Assembly (NCBI RefSeq): GCF_900113015.1
Contig: NZ_FONV01000013.1
Coordinates: 248,001-312,000, forward strand
DNA from: Actinoplanes philippinensis
GTDB lineage: Bacteria; Actinomycetota; Actinomycetes; Mycobacteriales; Micromonosporaceae
Length of the DNA stretch: 64,000 nt
Direction: 5' to 3'
In this document: positions 8,870 to 16,401 of the stretch, piece by piece
Numbering within the stretch: the first letter of the stretch is position 1
Layout: each line of letters opens with the position of its first letter
Notes under the pieces: generated by a model
Databases searched by the model: none
Told to the model about the DNA's origin: nothing
The model's input: only the letters and a program-made list of their open reading frames with translations
Translations under genes and position numbers: made by a program

Positions 8870-10366
8870 TCAGTCGACGGACTCGCCGTGGGCGGCCTTC
8901 TCCAGGAGGTTCTGCTTCGGGCCGGTGAACCAGTTGCGGGCGCTCGCGAACCACCAGATCGCGGCCGCGCCGAGCACCACCGCCACGGCGACGATCGTGT
9001 AGTTGAACGTCTCGGCGGTGATCGGGCTGCCGGGCGGCAGGACGAAGAGCACGCAGATGATCCCTACCCAGACGATCGCGATCCAGCCCACCGGCGCGCT
9101 CCACTTCCCGAGATTCCACGGGCCGGGCTGGAAGTCCGGGTTGAGCCGGCGCAGCAGCACCGGGCCGACATAGGCGATGTAGAGGCCGATGACCGCGATC
9201 GAGGTGGCCGCGAAGTAGGCGACCGTGTTCCAGAGCGACGGCAGGACCAGGAGGGTGGACAGGCCCACGCAGAGCCAGATGGAGTTGGTGGGCGTACCCG
9301 TGCGGGGATTGACCTTCTTCCAGATCCGCGATCCGGGGATCGCATCGTCACGGGCGAAGGCGTAGGACATCCGGGAGTTGGCGGTGACCGACGCCATGCC
9401 GCAGAACCACTGCGCCACCATGCAGATGAAGAGCAGGAACACCCCGGTGTCGTGGCCGGCCGCGTCGATGAAGATCTGCGCCGGCGGCAGGCCCAGGTCG
9501 GTGCCGAGCGCGCCCTCGTAGTCCTGGATGGACCAGGTGATGGCGACCAGCAGGACGAAACCGGCGATCACCGAGACGACCACCGACATCACGATGCCGC
9601 GGGGCGCGGCGTTGGCGGCGTCGTGGGTCTCCTCGGCGACGTGCGCGGAGGCGTCGTAGCCGGTGTACGTGTACTGCGCCATCAGCAGGCCCATCAGCAC
9701 CGCGTAGACGCCCGCCCCGGCGAAGGTGAACCCGGTCGCGTTGTAGACCTCGGTGAACACCTCGGAGAACGGCTTGTGCTGGTCGGGCACGACGGCGAGC
9801 ACCCCGACGATCACCGCGACGCCGGCCAGGTGCCACCAGGCGCTCACGTCGGAGAGCACCCGCACCAGGTTGACGCCGAAGGTGTTCAGCAGACCGTGCA
9901 CGACGATGATGACCAGGAAGATCAGGAACGTCGAGGTCGCCGTCACCTCCAGGCCGAAGGTCAGGCTGAAGAACGCCGCCGTGGTGATCGCCGCGCCGAA
10001 GTCGATGGCCGCTGTCACCGCGACCTCGCCGAGGAAGTTGAACCAGCCGATGAACCAGGCCCAGGCGGGTTTGTTCTTCCTGGCCAGCGCGGCGGCCCAC
10101 CAGTAGAGCGCGCCCGCGGTCGGGTAGGCCGAGCAGACCTCCGCCATGGCCAGCGCCACGAAGGTCACCATGATGCCGACGAAGAGCCAGCCGAGGGTGA
10201 TCGCGACCGGTCCACCGGCCTTCATGGCGATGCCGTACGAGGTGATCGCCCCGGCCAGGATCGAGATGATCGAGAACGAGACGGCGAAGTTGGAGAAGCC
10301 GGAGAGCCGGCGGTGGAGTTCCTGTTTGTAGCCGAGTTGGGCGAGTCTTTCCTCGTCGGTGCTCAT
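8870..10366 (-). CDS. APC-superfamily amino acid/amine permease
   Basis: A 498-residue inner-membrane transporter with about 12 hydrophobic segments and the N-terminal hallmark LSGFSNFAVSFSIISILAG of the amino acid/choline transporter group of the APC superfamily. It is first in the minus-strand operon and would import the amine degraded by the downstream enzymes. The ATG at 10366 (MSTDEERLAQLG) follows a GGGGG stretch; an in-frame extension further upstream has no transport-family sequence and was dropped. Substrate could be ethanolamine, a polyamine or GABA. The position in front of a gamma-glutamyl ligase supports an amine. Confidence 0.87.
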   Translation of the reverse strand: MSTDEERLAQLGYKQELHRRLSGFSNFAVSFSIISILAGAITSYGIAMKAGGPVAITLGWLFVGIMVTFVALAMAEVCSAYPTAGALYWWAAALARKNKPAWAWFIGWFNFLGEVAVTAAIDFGAAITTAAFFSLTFGLEVTATSTFLIFLVIIVVHGLLNTFGVNLVRVLSDVSAWWHLAGVAVIVGVLAVVPDQHKPFSEVFTEVYNATGFTFAGAGVYAVLMGLLMAQYTYTGYDASAHVAEETHDAANAAPRGIVMSVVVSVIAGFVLLVAITWSIQDYEGALGTDLGLPPAQIFIDAAGHDTGVFLLFICMVAQWFCGMASVTANSRMSYAFARDDAIPGSRIWKKVNPRTGTPTNSIWLCVGLSTLLVLPSLWNTVAYFAATSIAVIGLYIAYVGPVLLRRLNPDFQPGPWNLGKWSAPVGWIAIVWVGIICVLFVLPPGSPITAETFNYTIVAVAVVLGAAAIWWFASARNWFTGPKQNLLEKAAHGESVD

Positions 10367-10417
10367 CGGGATGCCCCCTACACACGAAGGACTGTGACCT
10401 GAGCCACTGCTCGGGTC

Positions 10418-10447
10418 ATGATCGCTCCGCCGTGTTACGACAGTCAA
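10418..10447 (-). promoter_or_regulatory. Candidate housekeeping promoter of the amine-catabolism operon
   Basis: Read on the minus strand, TTGACT (10442-10447) and GATCAT (10418-10423) are separated by 18 nt, close to the -35/-10 pattern. The box lies about 50 nt upstream of the permease ATG. An imperfect AT-rich palindrome just upstream (around 10450-10465, centre GTTAATTGC) could bind a regulator. I could not find a convincing GlnR repeat. Confidence 0.4.
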
Positions 10448-10665
10448 TGCACAGCGTTAATTGCGTTGCCGCGGATGAGTCCTGAGGCGATCCTTGACGA
10501 GAGCGATCCCTCGGCCGGATCGACTGTGGACACCTCTCCGCCGGCGGCGGTGCGGGGCGCGGTCACCTCTCTCTTCCTCAGCGCCCGTCCCGCACCGCCG
10601 CCGCACCACTCCTTCATCAACTACTTCGTCAACGAAAGAGTTTTCGCAGCTCGGAAAGCCTTTCG
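10448..10665. other. Intergenic region without convincing gene
   Basis: Between the permease promoter and a possible small ORF there is no reading frame with actinobacterial codon bias. The segment contains an imperfect inverted repeat built from CGGCGGCGGTGCGG and CCGCACCGCCGCCG (about 10541-10605), able to form a stable hairpin. Downstream of 10600 the base composition falls sharply (ATCAACTACTTCGTCAACG), suggesting a promoter region for plus-strand transcription. Confidence 0.4.
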
Positions 10666-10920
10666 TTGAAAAAATCTACAGCGGCGACACTAGAAATTTC
10701 GCCGCAGGCGGCCTACATTTGGGTTGTCGGTCACGGCCGACAAGCAACTGGCACTGTCGCTGAGTTGGAGAAGGAGGACGAGATACCGCAGCAACGCGTA
10801 ATCACGACGTCCCCGGCCCGACAAGAGGTGATCGCAGCCGATGCCCATCACTCTGGTCGACTGCTAGCGGCACGCAGCCGGTCGACCACATGCGCCGGCA
10901 GAGTCCGGCACCAGAATTGA
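10666..10920 (+). CDS. Possible small protein of unknown function (84 residues)
   Basis: I do not recognise this protein. The frame opens at TTG 10666 (MKKSTAATLEI), with GGAAAG 7 nt upstream, and closes with TGA only 4 bp before a strong hairpin at 10925-10955, the usual position of a terminator. An AAGGAGG inside the frame (10771) is followed by no ATG/GTG/TTG at proper distance. Third codon positions are far less GC-rich than in the neighbouring genes, so this is either foreign DNA, a leader RNA or not coding. No membrane segment or motif is visible. A nine-codon frame (ATG 10841 to TAG 10867) lies in another frame of the same stretch. Confidence 0.25.
   Translation: MKKSTAATLEISPQAAYIWVVGHGRQATGTVAELEKEDEIPQQRVITTSPARQEVIAADAHHSGRLLAARSRSTTCAGRVRHQN
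10841..10893 (+). promoter_or_regulatory. Candidate leader structure: 8-residue ORF overlapping a hairpin
   Basis: ATG 10841 starts an eight-residue peptide (MPITLVDC, stop at 10867). Its end overlaps the left arm of an inverted repeat, TGGTCGACTGC (10854-10864) against GCAGCCGGTCGACCA (10874-10888), with a 4-nt bulge. A strong hairpin follows at 10925-10955, just before the MerR-like gene. Short ORF, competing hairpin and terminator is the layout of an attenuator, but this is inference from geometry only. Confidence 0.25.
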
Positions 10921-10924
10921 AAAG

Positions 10925-10955
10925 CCAGGGCCCCGGTTACCCGCCGGGGCCCTGG
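10925..10955 (+). terminator. Strong GC hairpin, probable terminator
   Basis: A perfect 12-bp stem, CCAGGGCCCCGG and CCGGGGCCCTGG, encloses a 7-nt loop (10937-10943). No T tract follows, which is common for actinobacterial terminators. It sits between a possible small ORF (stop 10920) and the MerR-like gene (start about 10967), so it would end or attenuate transcription entering that gene. Confidence 0.65.
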
Positions 10956-10966
10956 ACTATGGCTTG

Positions 10967-11302
10967 ATGGACACCATGGACCGTGACAGTCCGGTGTTCA
11001 GCATGGGCCGCGCCGCCGAGACGCTCGGGGTGACGGCCGCCTTCCTGCGCAGCCTCGACGAGGCTGGCCTGATCGAGCCGGAGCGCTCGGCCGGTGGCCA
11101 CCGCCGCTACTCCCGTCACCAGCTCGACCTCGCCGCCCGCGTCCGGCTGCTGCTCGACCAGGGTTTCCTCCTCGCCGCCGCCTGCCGGATAGTCACGCTG
11201 GAGGACCGTCTCGAGTCCGCCCACCGGCACATCCGTGAGCTGGGCGGCACGATCACCCCCGACCAGGACGCGAGCATCCCCACACAGACCCGGCGCGACT
11301 GA
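10967..11302 (+). CDS. MerR-like helix-turn-helix regulator
   Basis: About 111 residues with one MerR-type winged helix-turn-helix: MGRAAETLGVTAAFLRSLDE, then the wing motif GGHRRYSRHQL, then a short helical tail (LEDRLESAHRHIREL). No ligand-binding domain or metal-binding cysteines are present, so it is a stand-alone DNA-binding protein of a type common in actinobacteria. Possible starts are TTG 10964, ATG 10967 and ATG 10976; none has a good ribosome site, and the hairpin at 10925-10955 ends only 11 nt before the ATG chosen. Transcription may therefore begin inside or after the hairpin, or read through it. It is followed after 33 bp by a two-component pair, which it could regulate. Confidence 0.8.
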   Translation: MDTMDRDSPVFSMGRAAETLGVTAAFLRSLDEAGLIEPERSAGGHRRYSRHQLDLAARVRLLLDQGFLLAAACRIVTLEDRLESAHRHIRELGGTITPDQDASIPTQTRRD

Positions 11303-11335
11303 GCCGCAGTTGCGGGTCCGTGGGATGGTCTGCCC

Positions 11336-12577
11336 ATGCCATCGGTGAACCTCGACGACTGGGTGCGGCCCGGCCCGACCGCGGCACAGCGGCGCACCGA
11401 CGTGTGGATCGGGCTGGCCGTCGCCGCCGTCGCCGTCGCCAACCTCTTCATCACCCGCCACGTCCGGACGGTGGACCCCGCCGACGTCGCGCCCCTGCCC
11501 GAGCAGGTCGCCTGGGTGCTGGCCCTCACGCTGCCGCTCACCCTGCGCCGGGCGTACCCCGATGTGGTCGCCGTCTTCATCGGCGCCGCCTTCATCGCCG
11601 GCCAGGTCCGCGGCCTGCAGGAGCAGCAGGTCACCATCGGCGCGCTGTTCGCGGCGATCTACGCCCTCGGGGCCTGGGGCCGCAACCGGGACCGGGCCCG
11701 CGTCCTGCGGCTCGTCATCATCGGCGCGATGTTCGTCTGGCTCGTCGTCGGCTACCTCTTCCTCTCCGACCAGATCGGCGGGCCAGCCCAGAAGGCGTCC
11801 GTGGCGTTCAACTGGTTCGTGGTCAACTCGGCGTTCTTCGCGTTCGGCTACCTGATGGGCGACGCCGCCTGGCAGCACGTGCGGCGCAGTCACGACCTGG
11901 AGGAGCAGGCCGCCGAGCTGCGGGCCACCCAGGAGCTCGCCGCCGAGCGGGCCGTCCTCGGCGAGCGGGTCCGGATCGCCCGGGAGCTGCACGACGTCGT
12001 CGCCCACCACGTGTCGGTGATGGGCATCCAGGCGTCCGCGTGCCGCCGCGCCCTCGACAAGGACCCGGCCCGCGCCCGGACCGCCCTCACCGCGATCGAG
12101 GAGGGCGCCCGCACCGCCGTCGACGAGCTGCGCCGCATGCTCGGCGCGCTCCGGGCCACCTCCGCCTCCACGGACGACGTGGTGCCGAACGCCGGCGTCG
12201 ACCGGCTCGAGGAGATCACCGACCGGGCCCGGGAGGCCGGGCTGACCGTCCGGTACGCCGTCTACGGCGACCCGGTGCCGCTGCCGGAGTCGCTGTCCCA
12301 GGCCGCGTACCGGATCGTCCAGGAGGCGGTGACGAACACGCTCAAGCACGCGCACGCCCGGGTGCTCGACGTCCGGGTCCGCTACCTCAGCGGGGAGCTG
12401 GAACTCGACGTCACCGACGACGGCCGGGGCGGGTCCTCGTCGGCCGGTGGCATGGGCCTGGTCGGGATGCGGGAGCGGGTGGCGGTGCACGACGGCGCCC
12501 TGGAGCACGGTCCGCATCCGGACGGCGGCTACCGGGTGCGGGCGCGGTTCCCGTACCCGGCGGGGGTGGCCCGATGA
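11336..12577 (+). CDS. Sensor histidine kinase, HisKA_3 (NarX/DesK) type
   Basis: A 413-residue membrane kinase. The N-terminal 175 residues hold about five hydrophobic segments (25-40, 57-72, 76-92, 100-114, 124-143, 155-175); a short coiled coil follows, then the dimerisation/phospho-acceptor motif ARELHDVVAHHVSVM with His219 and a HATPase domain with EAVTNTLKHAHA and the G box GGMGLVGMRERV. There is no periplasmic sensor domain, so the signal is probably sensed in the membrane. ATG 11336 gives MPSVNLDDWVRPG. The stop overlaps the start of the response regulator gene (ATGA), so the two are co-translated. The ABC transporter downstream is the likely target. Confidence 0.9.
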   Translation: MPSVNLDDWVRPGPTAAQRRTDVWIGLAVAAVAVANLFITRHVRTVDPADVAPLPEQVAWVLALTLPLTLRRAYPDVVAVFIGAAFIAGQVRGLQEQQVTIGALFAAIYALGAWGRNRDRARVLRLVIIGAMFVWLVVGYLFLSDQIGGPAQKASVAFNWFVVNSAFFAFGYLMGDAAWQHVRRSHDLEEQAAELRATQELAAERAVLGERVRIARELHDVVAHHVSVMGIQASACRRALDKDPARARTALTAIEEGARTAVDELRRMLGALRATSASTDDVVPNAGVDRLEEITDRAREAGLTVRYAVYGDPVPLPESLSQAAYRIVQEAVTNTLKHAHARVLDVRVRYLSGELELDVTDDGRGGSSSAGGMGLVGMRERVAVHDGALEHGPHPDGGYRVRARFPYPAGVAR

Positions 12578-13218
12578 GCCTCACCGTCCTGCTCGCCGAC
12601 GACCACCAGCTGGTCCGGACCGGCTTCCGGGTCATCCTCGAGATGGAGGACGACATCACCGTCGTCGGCGAGGCCGCCGACGGCGCCGGGGCGGTCGAGA
12701 TGGCCCTGCGCCTGCGGCCCGACGTGGTGCTGATGGACGTCGAGATGCCCGGCGTGGACGGTCTCGAAGCGACCCGCCGGATCGCCGCCGAGGGCGGCCC
12801 GTCGGTGCTGATCCTGACCACCTTCGACCGCGACGACTACCTGTTCGCGGCGTTGCGGGCCGGCGCCAGCGGATTCCTGCTCAAGAACGGCACCCCGGAG
12901 GCCCTGACCGAGGCGGTACGGGTGGTCGCCGCCGGTGAGGCGCTGCTCGCCCCGGCCGTCACCCGCCGGGTCATCTCCACGTTCACCACGCCGAACGCCA
13001 CCGGCGTACGCCTGGACCAGCTGACCCCCCGCGAGCACGAGGTGCTGGTCCTGCTCGCCGGGGGCGCCACCAACGCGGAGATCGCGACCACCCTGCGGCT
13101 CGGCGAGACCACGGTGAAGACGCACGTCAGCCGGGTCCTCATGAAGATCGGCGCCCGCGACCGGACCCAGGCCGTCGTCCTGGCGTACGAGCTGGGGGTG
13201 GTCCGTCCCGGAGGGTGA
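12574..13218 (+). CDS. NarL/FixJ-family response regulator
   Basis: A 214-residue regulator with a receiver domain (1-120; acidic pair in LLADDHQ, phospho-acceptor Asp55 in VVLMDVEMPG, Lys in FLLKNGTPE) and a LuxR-type helix-turn-helix (about 148-208; LTPREHEVLVLLAGGATNAE, then TTVKTHVSRVL). It starts with ATGA overlapping the stop of the kinase gene, its obvious partner. A hairpin begins directly after its stop codon. The ABC exporter 70 bp downstream resembles the bacterial pairs in which a NarL-type system controls a NatAB-like exporter. Confidence 0.93.
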   Translation: MSLTVLLADDHQLVRTGFRVILEMEDDITVVGEAADGAGAVEMALRLRPDVVLMDVEMPGVDGLEATRRIAAEGGPSVLILTTFDRDDYLFAALRAGASGFLLKNGTPEALTEAVRVVAAGEALLAPAVTRRVISTFTTPNATGVRLDQLTPREHEVLVLLAGGATNAEIATTLRLGETTVKTHVSRVLMKIGARDRTQAVVLAYELGVVRPGG

Positions 13219-13240
13219 GGGTCCTTCTGGAGGAGGACCC
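13219..13240 (+). terminator. Hairpin directly after the response regulator gene
   Basis: GGGTCCT (13219-13225) and AGGACCC (13234-13240) form a 7-bp stem with an 8-nt loop, starting at the base after the stop codon. It could be a weak terminator separating the two-component genes from the ABC genes, which have their own leaderless promoter 35 bp downstream, or an operator bound by the regulator. Confidence 0.4.
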
Positions 13241-13274
13241 CCGCGCGCCGGACGACACGGCATCGACCGGCATC

Positions 13275-13280
13275 TAGCGT
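13275..13280 (+). promoter_or_regulatory. -10 box (TAGCGT) of a leaderless ABC transporter transcript
   Basis: TAGCGT lies exactly 7 nt before the ATG at 13288. No Shine-Dalgarno sequence precedes either ATG 13282 or 13288, so transcription probably starts at the A of ATG 13288. The same box and spacing recur before the PPOX gene at 42794. Confidence 0.45.
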
Positions 13281-13287
13281 CATGGTC

Positions 13288-14181
13288 ATGACAACCGTCC
13301 TGAACGTGGAGGCCGTGAACCGGTCCTTCGGGGATCGGCAGGTCCTGAAAGACGTGTCGTTCACGGTGGACTCCGGCCGGCTCACCGGCTTCGTCGGCGC
13401 GAACGGCGCCGGCAAGACCACCACCATGCGGATCATCCTGGGGGTGCTCGCCGCCGACACCGGCACGGTGACCTGGCGTGGCAACCCGATCAGCAAGAAC
13501 GACCGGCAGCTGTTCGGCTACATGCCGGAGGAGCGCGGGCTCTACCCGAAGATGACCGTCGGCGAGCAGGTCGTCTACCTCGGACGGCTGCACGGGCTGA
13601 GCGCCGCCGACGCCAAACGCCGTACCACCGCCCTGCTGGAACGCCTGGAGCTGGCCGAGCGGGCCGGCGACCCGGTGGAGAAGCTGTCGCTCGGCAACCA
13701 GCAGCGGGCCCAGATCGCCGCGGCGCTGGTCCACGACCCCGAGCTGCTGGTCCTCGACGAGCCGTTCTCCGGCCTCGACCCGATCGCGGTGGAGACCGTG
13801 CTGGCCGTGCTCCGCGAGCGGGCTCGCACCGGCGCCGCCGTTCTCTTCTCCAGCCACCAGCTGGAGCTGGTCGAGCGTCTCTGCGACGACCTGGTGATCA
13901 TCGCGGACGGCACGGTCCGCGCCGCCGGTTCCCGGGCCGGCCTGCGGGAGCAGCACGCGCTGCCCCGCTTCCGGATCGAGGTGGACGGGGACGCCGGCTG
14001 GCTGCGCGACGAGCCCGGCGTGACGCTGCTCGAACTCGACGGCGCGCAGGCCGTCTTCGACCTGACCGCCGGAGCCGACGAGCAGGCGGTGCTGCGGGCC
14101 GCGCTCGGCCGTGGCCCGGTCCGCGCGTTCGGCCCGGTCCGCCCCTCGCTCGCCGAGATCTTCCGAGAGGTGATCCAGTGA
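13288..14181 (+). CDS. ABC transporter ATP-binding protein (NatA-like)
   Basis: A 297-residue ATPase. Walker A GANGAGKTT is at 38-46, the Q loop follows, the signature reads LSLGNQQRAQIA, Walker B is LLVLDEPFSGLDP, and the H-loop His is in SSHQLELVERL. The C-terminal extension (about 220-297) is the DUF4162-type tail found in exporters of the DrrA/NatA group. With the permease whose start overlaps its stop it forms an exporter for an unknown compound, possibly a drug, lipid or ion. The start at ATG 13288 is favoured over 13282 because of the leaderless promoter spacing. Confidence 0.9.
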   Translation: MTTVLNVEAVNRSFGDRQVLKDVSFTVDSGRLTGFVGANGAGKTTTMRIILGVLAADTGTVTWRGNPISKNDRQLFGYMPEERGLYPKMTVGEQVVYLGRLHGLSAADAKRRTTALLERLELAERAGDPVEKLSLGNQQRAQIAAALVHDPELLVLDEPFSGLDPIAVETVLAVLRERARTGAAVLFSSHQLELVERLCDDLVIIADGTVRAAGSRAGLREQHALPRFRIEVDGDAGWLRDEPGVTLLELDGAQAVFDLTAGADEQAVLRAALGRGPVRAFGPVRPSLAEIFREVIQ

Positions 14182-15245
14182 CCACGCTCCAGGCCGCCCG
14201 GCTGGTCTTCGGCCGCGAGATCCGCGCCAAGCTCCGGGACAAGGCGTTCATCTTCAGCACGGTGTCGTTCCTGGTCGTGCTGATCGCGTCGATCGCGATC
14301 CCGGCCATGCTCAACAGCGGCCCGACGAAGGTGGCGGTGGTCGACAGCGCCGCCGTCGCGCCGCTGCGCGCCGCTCAGCTGGACGTCCGTGAGATCGCCG
14401 ACCCGGCCGCCGCCGAACGGCTGCTCCGGGACGGCGAGGTGGACGCCGTGGTGCTGCCCGGCCCCAAGGTGGTGGCCATGGAGGACGCGCCGAGCGAGGT
14501 GCTCAACGCGCTGAGCACCGTCCCGCCGGTCGAGCTGCTCGACCCGCCCCCGTTCGACGAGTTCATCGCGATCTTCGTACCGCTGGCCCTGGCCATGCTC
14601 TGCTACATCACGTCCCTGCTCTTCGGCCTGCAGATCGCGCAGAGCGTGGTCGAGGAGAAGCAGACCCGGATCGTCGAGATCCTGGTCGCCACCATCCCGG
14701 CCCGGGCCCTGCTCGCCGGCAAGATCGCCGCGATGACCACGCTGGCCTTCGCCCAGATCGCGCTGCTCTCGGTGATCGCGTTGGTCGGGACCACGGTCGC
14801 CGACCTGGACGCCGGGGTGATCAGCGCGCTCCGGCCCGCGCTCGGCTGGTTCCTGCCGTTCTTCATCCTCGGCTTCGTCATGCTGGCCACCCTGTGGGCG
14901 GCGGTCGGCGCGCTGGCGGCCCGGCAGGAGGATCTGGGCAGCACCTCCGGCACGGTGCAGATGGCGGTGCTCATCCCGTTCTTCGCGGTGCTCTTCCTGC
15001 GCGACAACTCGACGGCGCTGACCGCTCTGTCGTACTTCCCGCTCTCCTCCCCGATGGCCATGCCGATCCGCATCTTCGAGAACAGCGCGGCCGCCTGGGA
15101 GCCGTTCCTGGCGCTGGCGGTCCTGGCCCTGAGCGCGGCGGGCATGCTCGTCATCGGCGCCCGGATCTACCACGGCTCGCTGCTGCGGACCAACGGCAAG
15201 ACCTCGTTCGCCACCGCCTGGCGGACCCGCGTCACCACCGGCTGA
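14178..15245 (+). CDS. ABC-2 type permease (NatB-like)
   Basis: A 355-residue membrane protein. One hydrophobic helix lies near residues 25-45, then an extracytoplasmic domain to about 125, then five to six hydrophobic segments from 130 to 340. The coupling motif VVEEKQTRIVEILVATI, typical of NatB/ABC-2 exporters, follows the second helix. Its GTG start overlaps the stop of the ATPase gene (GTGA), indicating co-translation of the two halves. The substrate is unknown. Confidence 0.88.
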   Translation: MTTLQAARLVFGREIRAKLRDKAFIFSTVSFLVVLIASIAIPAMLNSGPTKVAVVDSAAVAPLRAAQLDVREIADPAAAERLLRDGEVDAVVLPGPKVVAMEDAPSEVLNALSTVPPVELLDPPPFDEFIAIFVPLALAMLCYITSLLFGLQIAQSVVEEKQTRIVEILVATIPARALLAGKIAAMTTLAFAQIALLSVIALVGTTVADLDAGVISALRPALGWFLPFFILGFVMLATLWAAVGALAARQEDLGSTSGTVQMAVLIPFFAVLFLRDNSTALTALSYFPLSSPMAMPIRIFENSAAAWEPFLALAVLALSAAGMLVIGARIYHGSLLRTNGKTSFATAWRTRVTTG

Positions 15246-15343
15246 CCCCGCCGGATCAGTGCTTCGCCGGAGGATCGTGGGATATCCCGCACCTCCGGCG
15301 AAGTGTTGGACATCACGCCGATGCGCCCGGCAGGATCAGGGGC

Positions 15344-16330
15344 ATGTCGATGCGATGGGGCATGACCGTGCCGTTCGGCGGCGTTCCGCTCTCCGAGCAC
15401 GCCGCCGTCTTCTCGGCGCTGGCCGATGCGGGTTTCACCGACGCCTGGTCGGCCGAGGTCGCCGGCGCCGACGGGTTCACCCCGCTGACGCTGGCCGCCG
15501 CCTGGGAGCCGCGGCTGCGCCTGGGCACGGCGATCGCGCCGGCCTTCACCCGCGGGCCAGGCCTGCTGGCGATGACGGCGGGCGCGCTGGCCGAGGCGGC
15601 GCCCGGCCGGTTCCAGCTCGGCATCGGCGCGTCCTCCCCGGTGGTCGTCGGCGACTGGAACGCTGTCGACTTCGAGCGGCCCTTCGCCCGCAGCCGCGAC
15701 GTCCTCCGGTTCGTCCGGGCCGCCCTCGCCGGCGAGCTGGTCGACGGCGACTTCGACACGTTCTCGGTGCGCCGGTTCCGGCTCGAGCGCCCGCCCGCGA
15801 TCCCGCCGCAGATCATGCTGGCCGCGCTCCGCCCCGGCATGCTGCGCCTCGCCGCCGCCGAGGCCGACGGGGTGATCCTCAACTGGCTCTCCCCCGCCGA
15901 CGTGGCCACCGCCCTCGCCGAGACCAAGGAGGCGGCGGCCGGCTTCGAGGTGGCCGCCCGGATCTTCATGGTCCCGACCGAGGACGCCGCGTATGCCCGT
16001 ACGATCGGCCGCCGTATGATCACCGCCTACCTGACGGTGCCCGCCTACGCCGCCTTCCACCGCTGGCTGGGCCGCGAGGAGCAACTCGCCCCGATGTGGC
16101 AGGCCTGGCAGTCCGGCGACCGCAAGGGCGCGCTGGCCGCGATCCCGGACACGCTGGTCGACGAGCTGATCGTGCACGGTTCCCCGGCCGAGTGCCGCGC
16201 CCGGGTGCAGGCCTACGCCGACGCCGGAGTGACCGTCCCGATCATGGCCCTGACCCCGACTCCCGAGCTGGAACGCGGCGGCCTCCCCGCCCTCCTCGCC
16301 CTGATAGCGGCCCTGGGCCACCCCTCCTGA
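15344..16330 (+). CDS. LLM-class (luciferase-like) F420-dependent oxidoreductase
   Basis: A 328-residue TIM-barrel protein of the bacterial luciferase-like family. It has the usual N-terminal MTVPFGGVPLSEHAAVFSAL, the segment LGTAIAPAFTRGPGLLAMTA and APGRFQLGIGAS, which in this family build the flavin/F420 pocket. In actinobacteria most such proteins use coenzyme F420, but FMN cannot be excluded. The substrate is unknown. Start ATG 15344 is favoured: no ribosome site is seen, and CAGGAT lies 7 nt upstream as a possible -10 box of a leaderless transcript. It stands alone between the ABC exporter and a convergent hybrid kinase. Confidence 0.85.
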   Translation: MSMRWGMTVPFGGVPLSEHAAVFSALADAGFTDAWSAEVAGADGFTPLTLAAAWEPRLRLGTAIAPAFTRGPGLLAMTAGALAEAAPGRFQLGIGASSPVVVGDWNAVDFERPFARSRDVLRFVRAALAGELVDGDFDTFSVRRFRLERPPAIPPQIMLAALRPGMLRLAAAEADGVILNWLSPADVATALAETKEAAAGFEVAARIFMVPTEDAAYARTIGRRMITAYLTVPAYAAFHRWLGREEQLAPMWQAWQSGDRKGALAAIPDTLVDELIVHGSPAECRARVQAYADAGVTVPIMALTPTPELERGGLPALLALIAALGHPS

Positions 16331-16401
16331 CCCAGCCGGCAGCCGGCTCTCAGAGCTGCGGGACACCCGCCGAACAGCCCTCCACGACCGGCTGGGCCGG
16401 T

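Noticed and set aside
8870..10366. GlnR-binding site in front of the amine operon
   Set aside because: Single GTAAC/GCAAC-like words are present near 10430-10465 but the expected spacing of paired repeats is not met.
10783..10920. Translation from the strong AAGGAGG at 10771
   Set aside because: The properly spaced codon is ATA, not an accepted start; no ATG, GTG or TTG lies at suitable distance.
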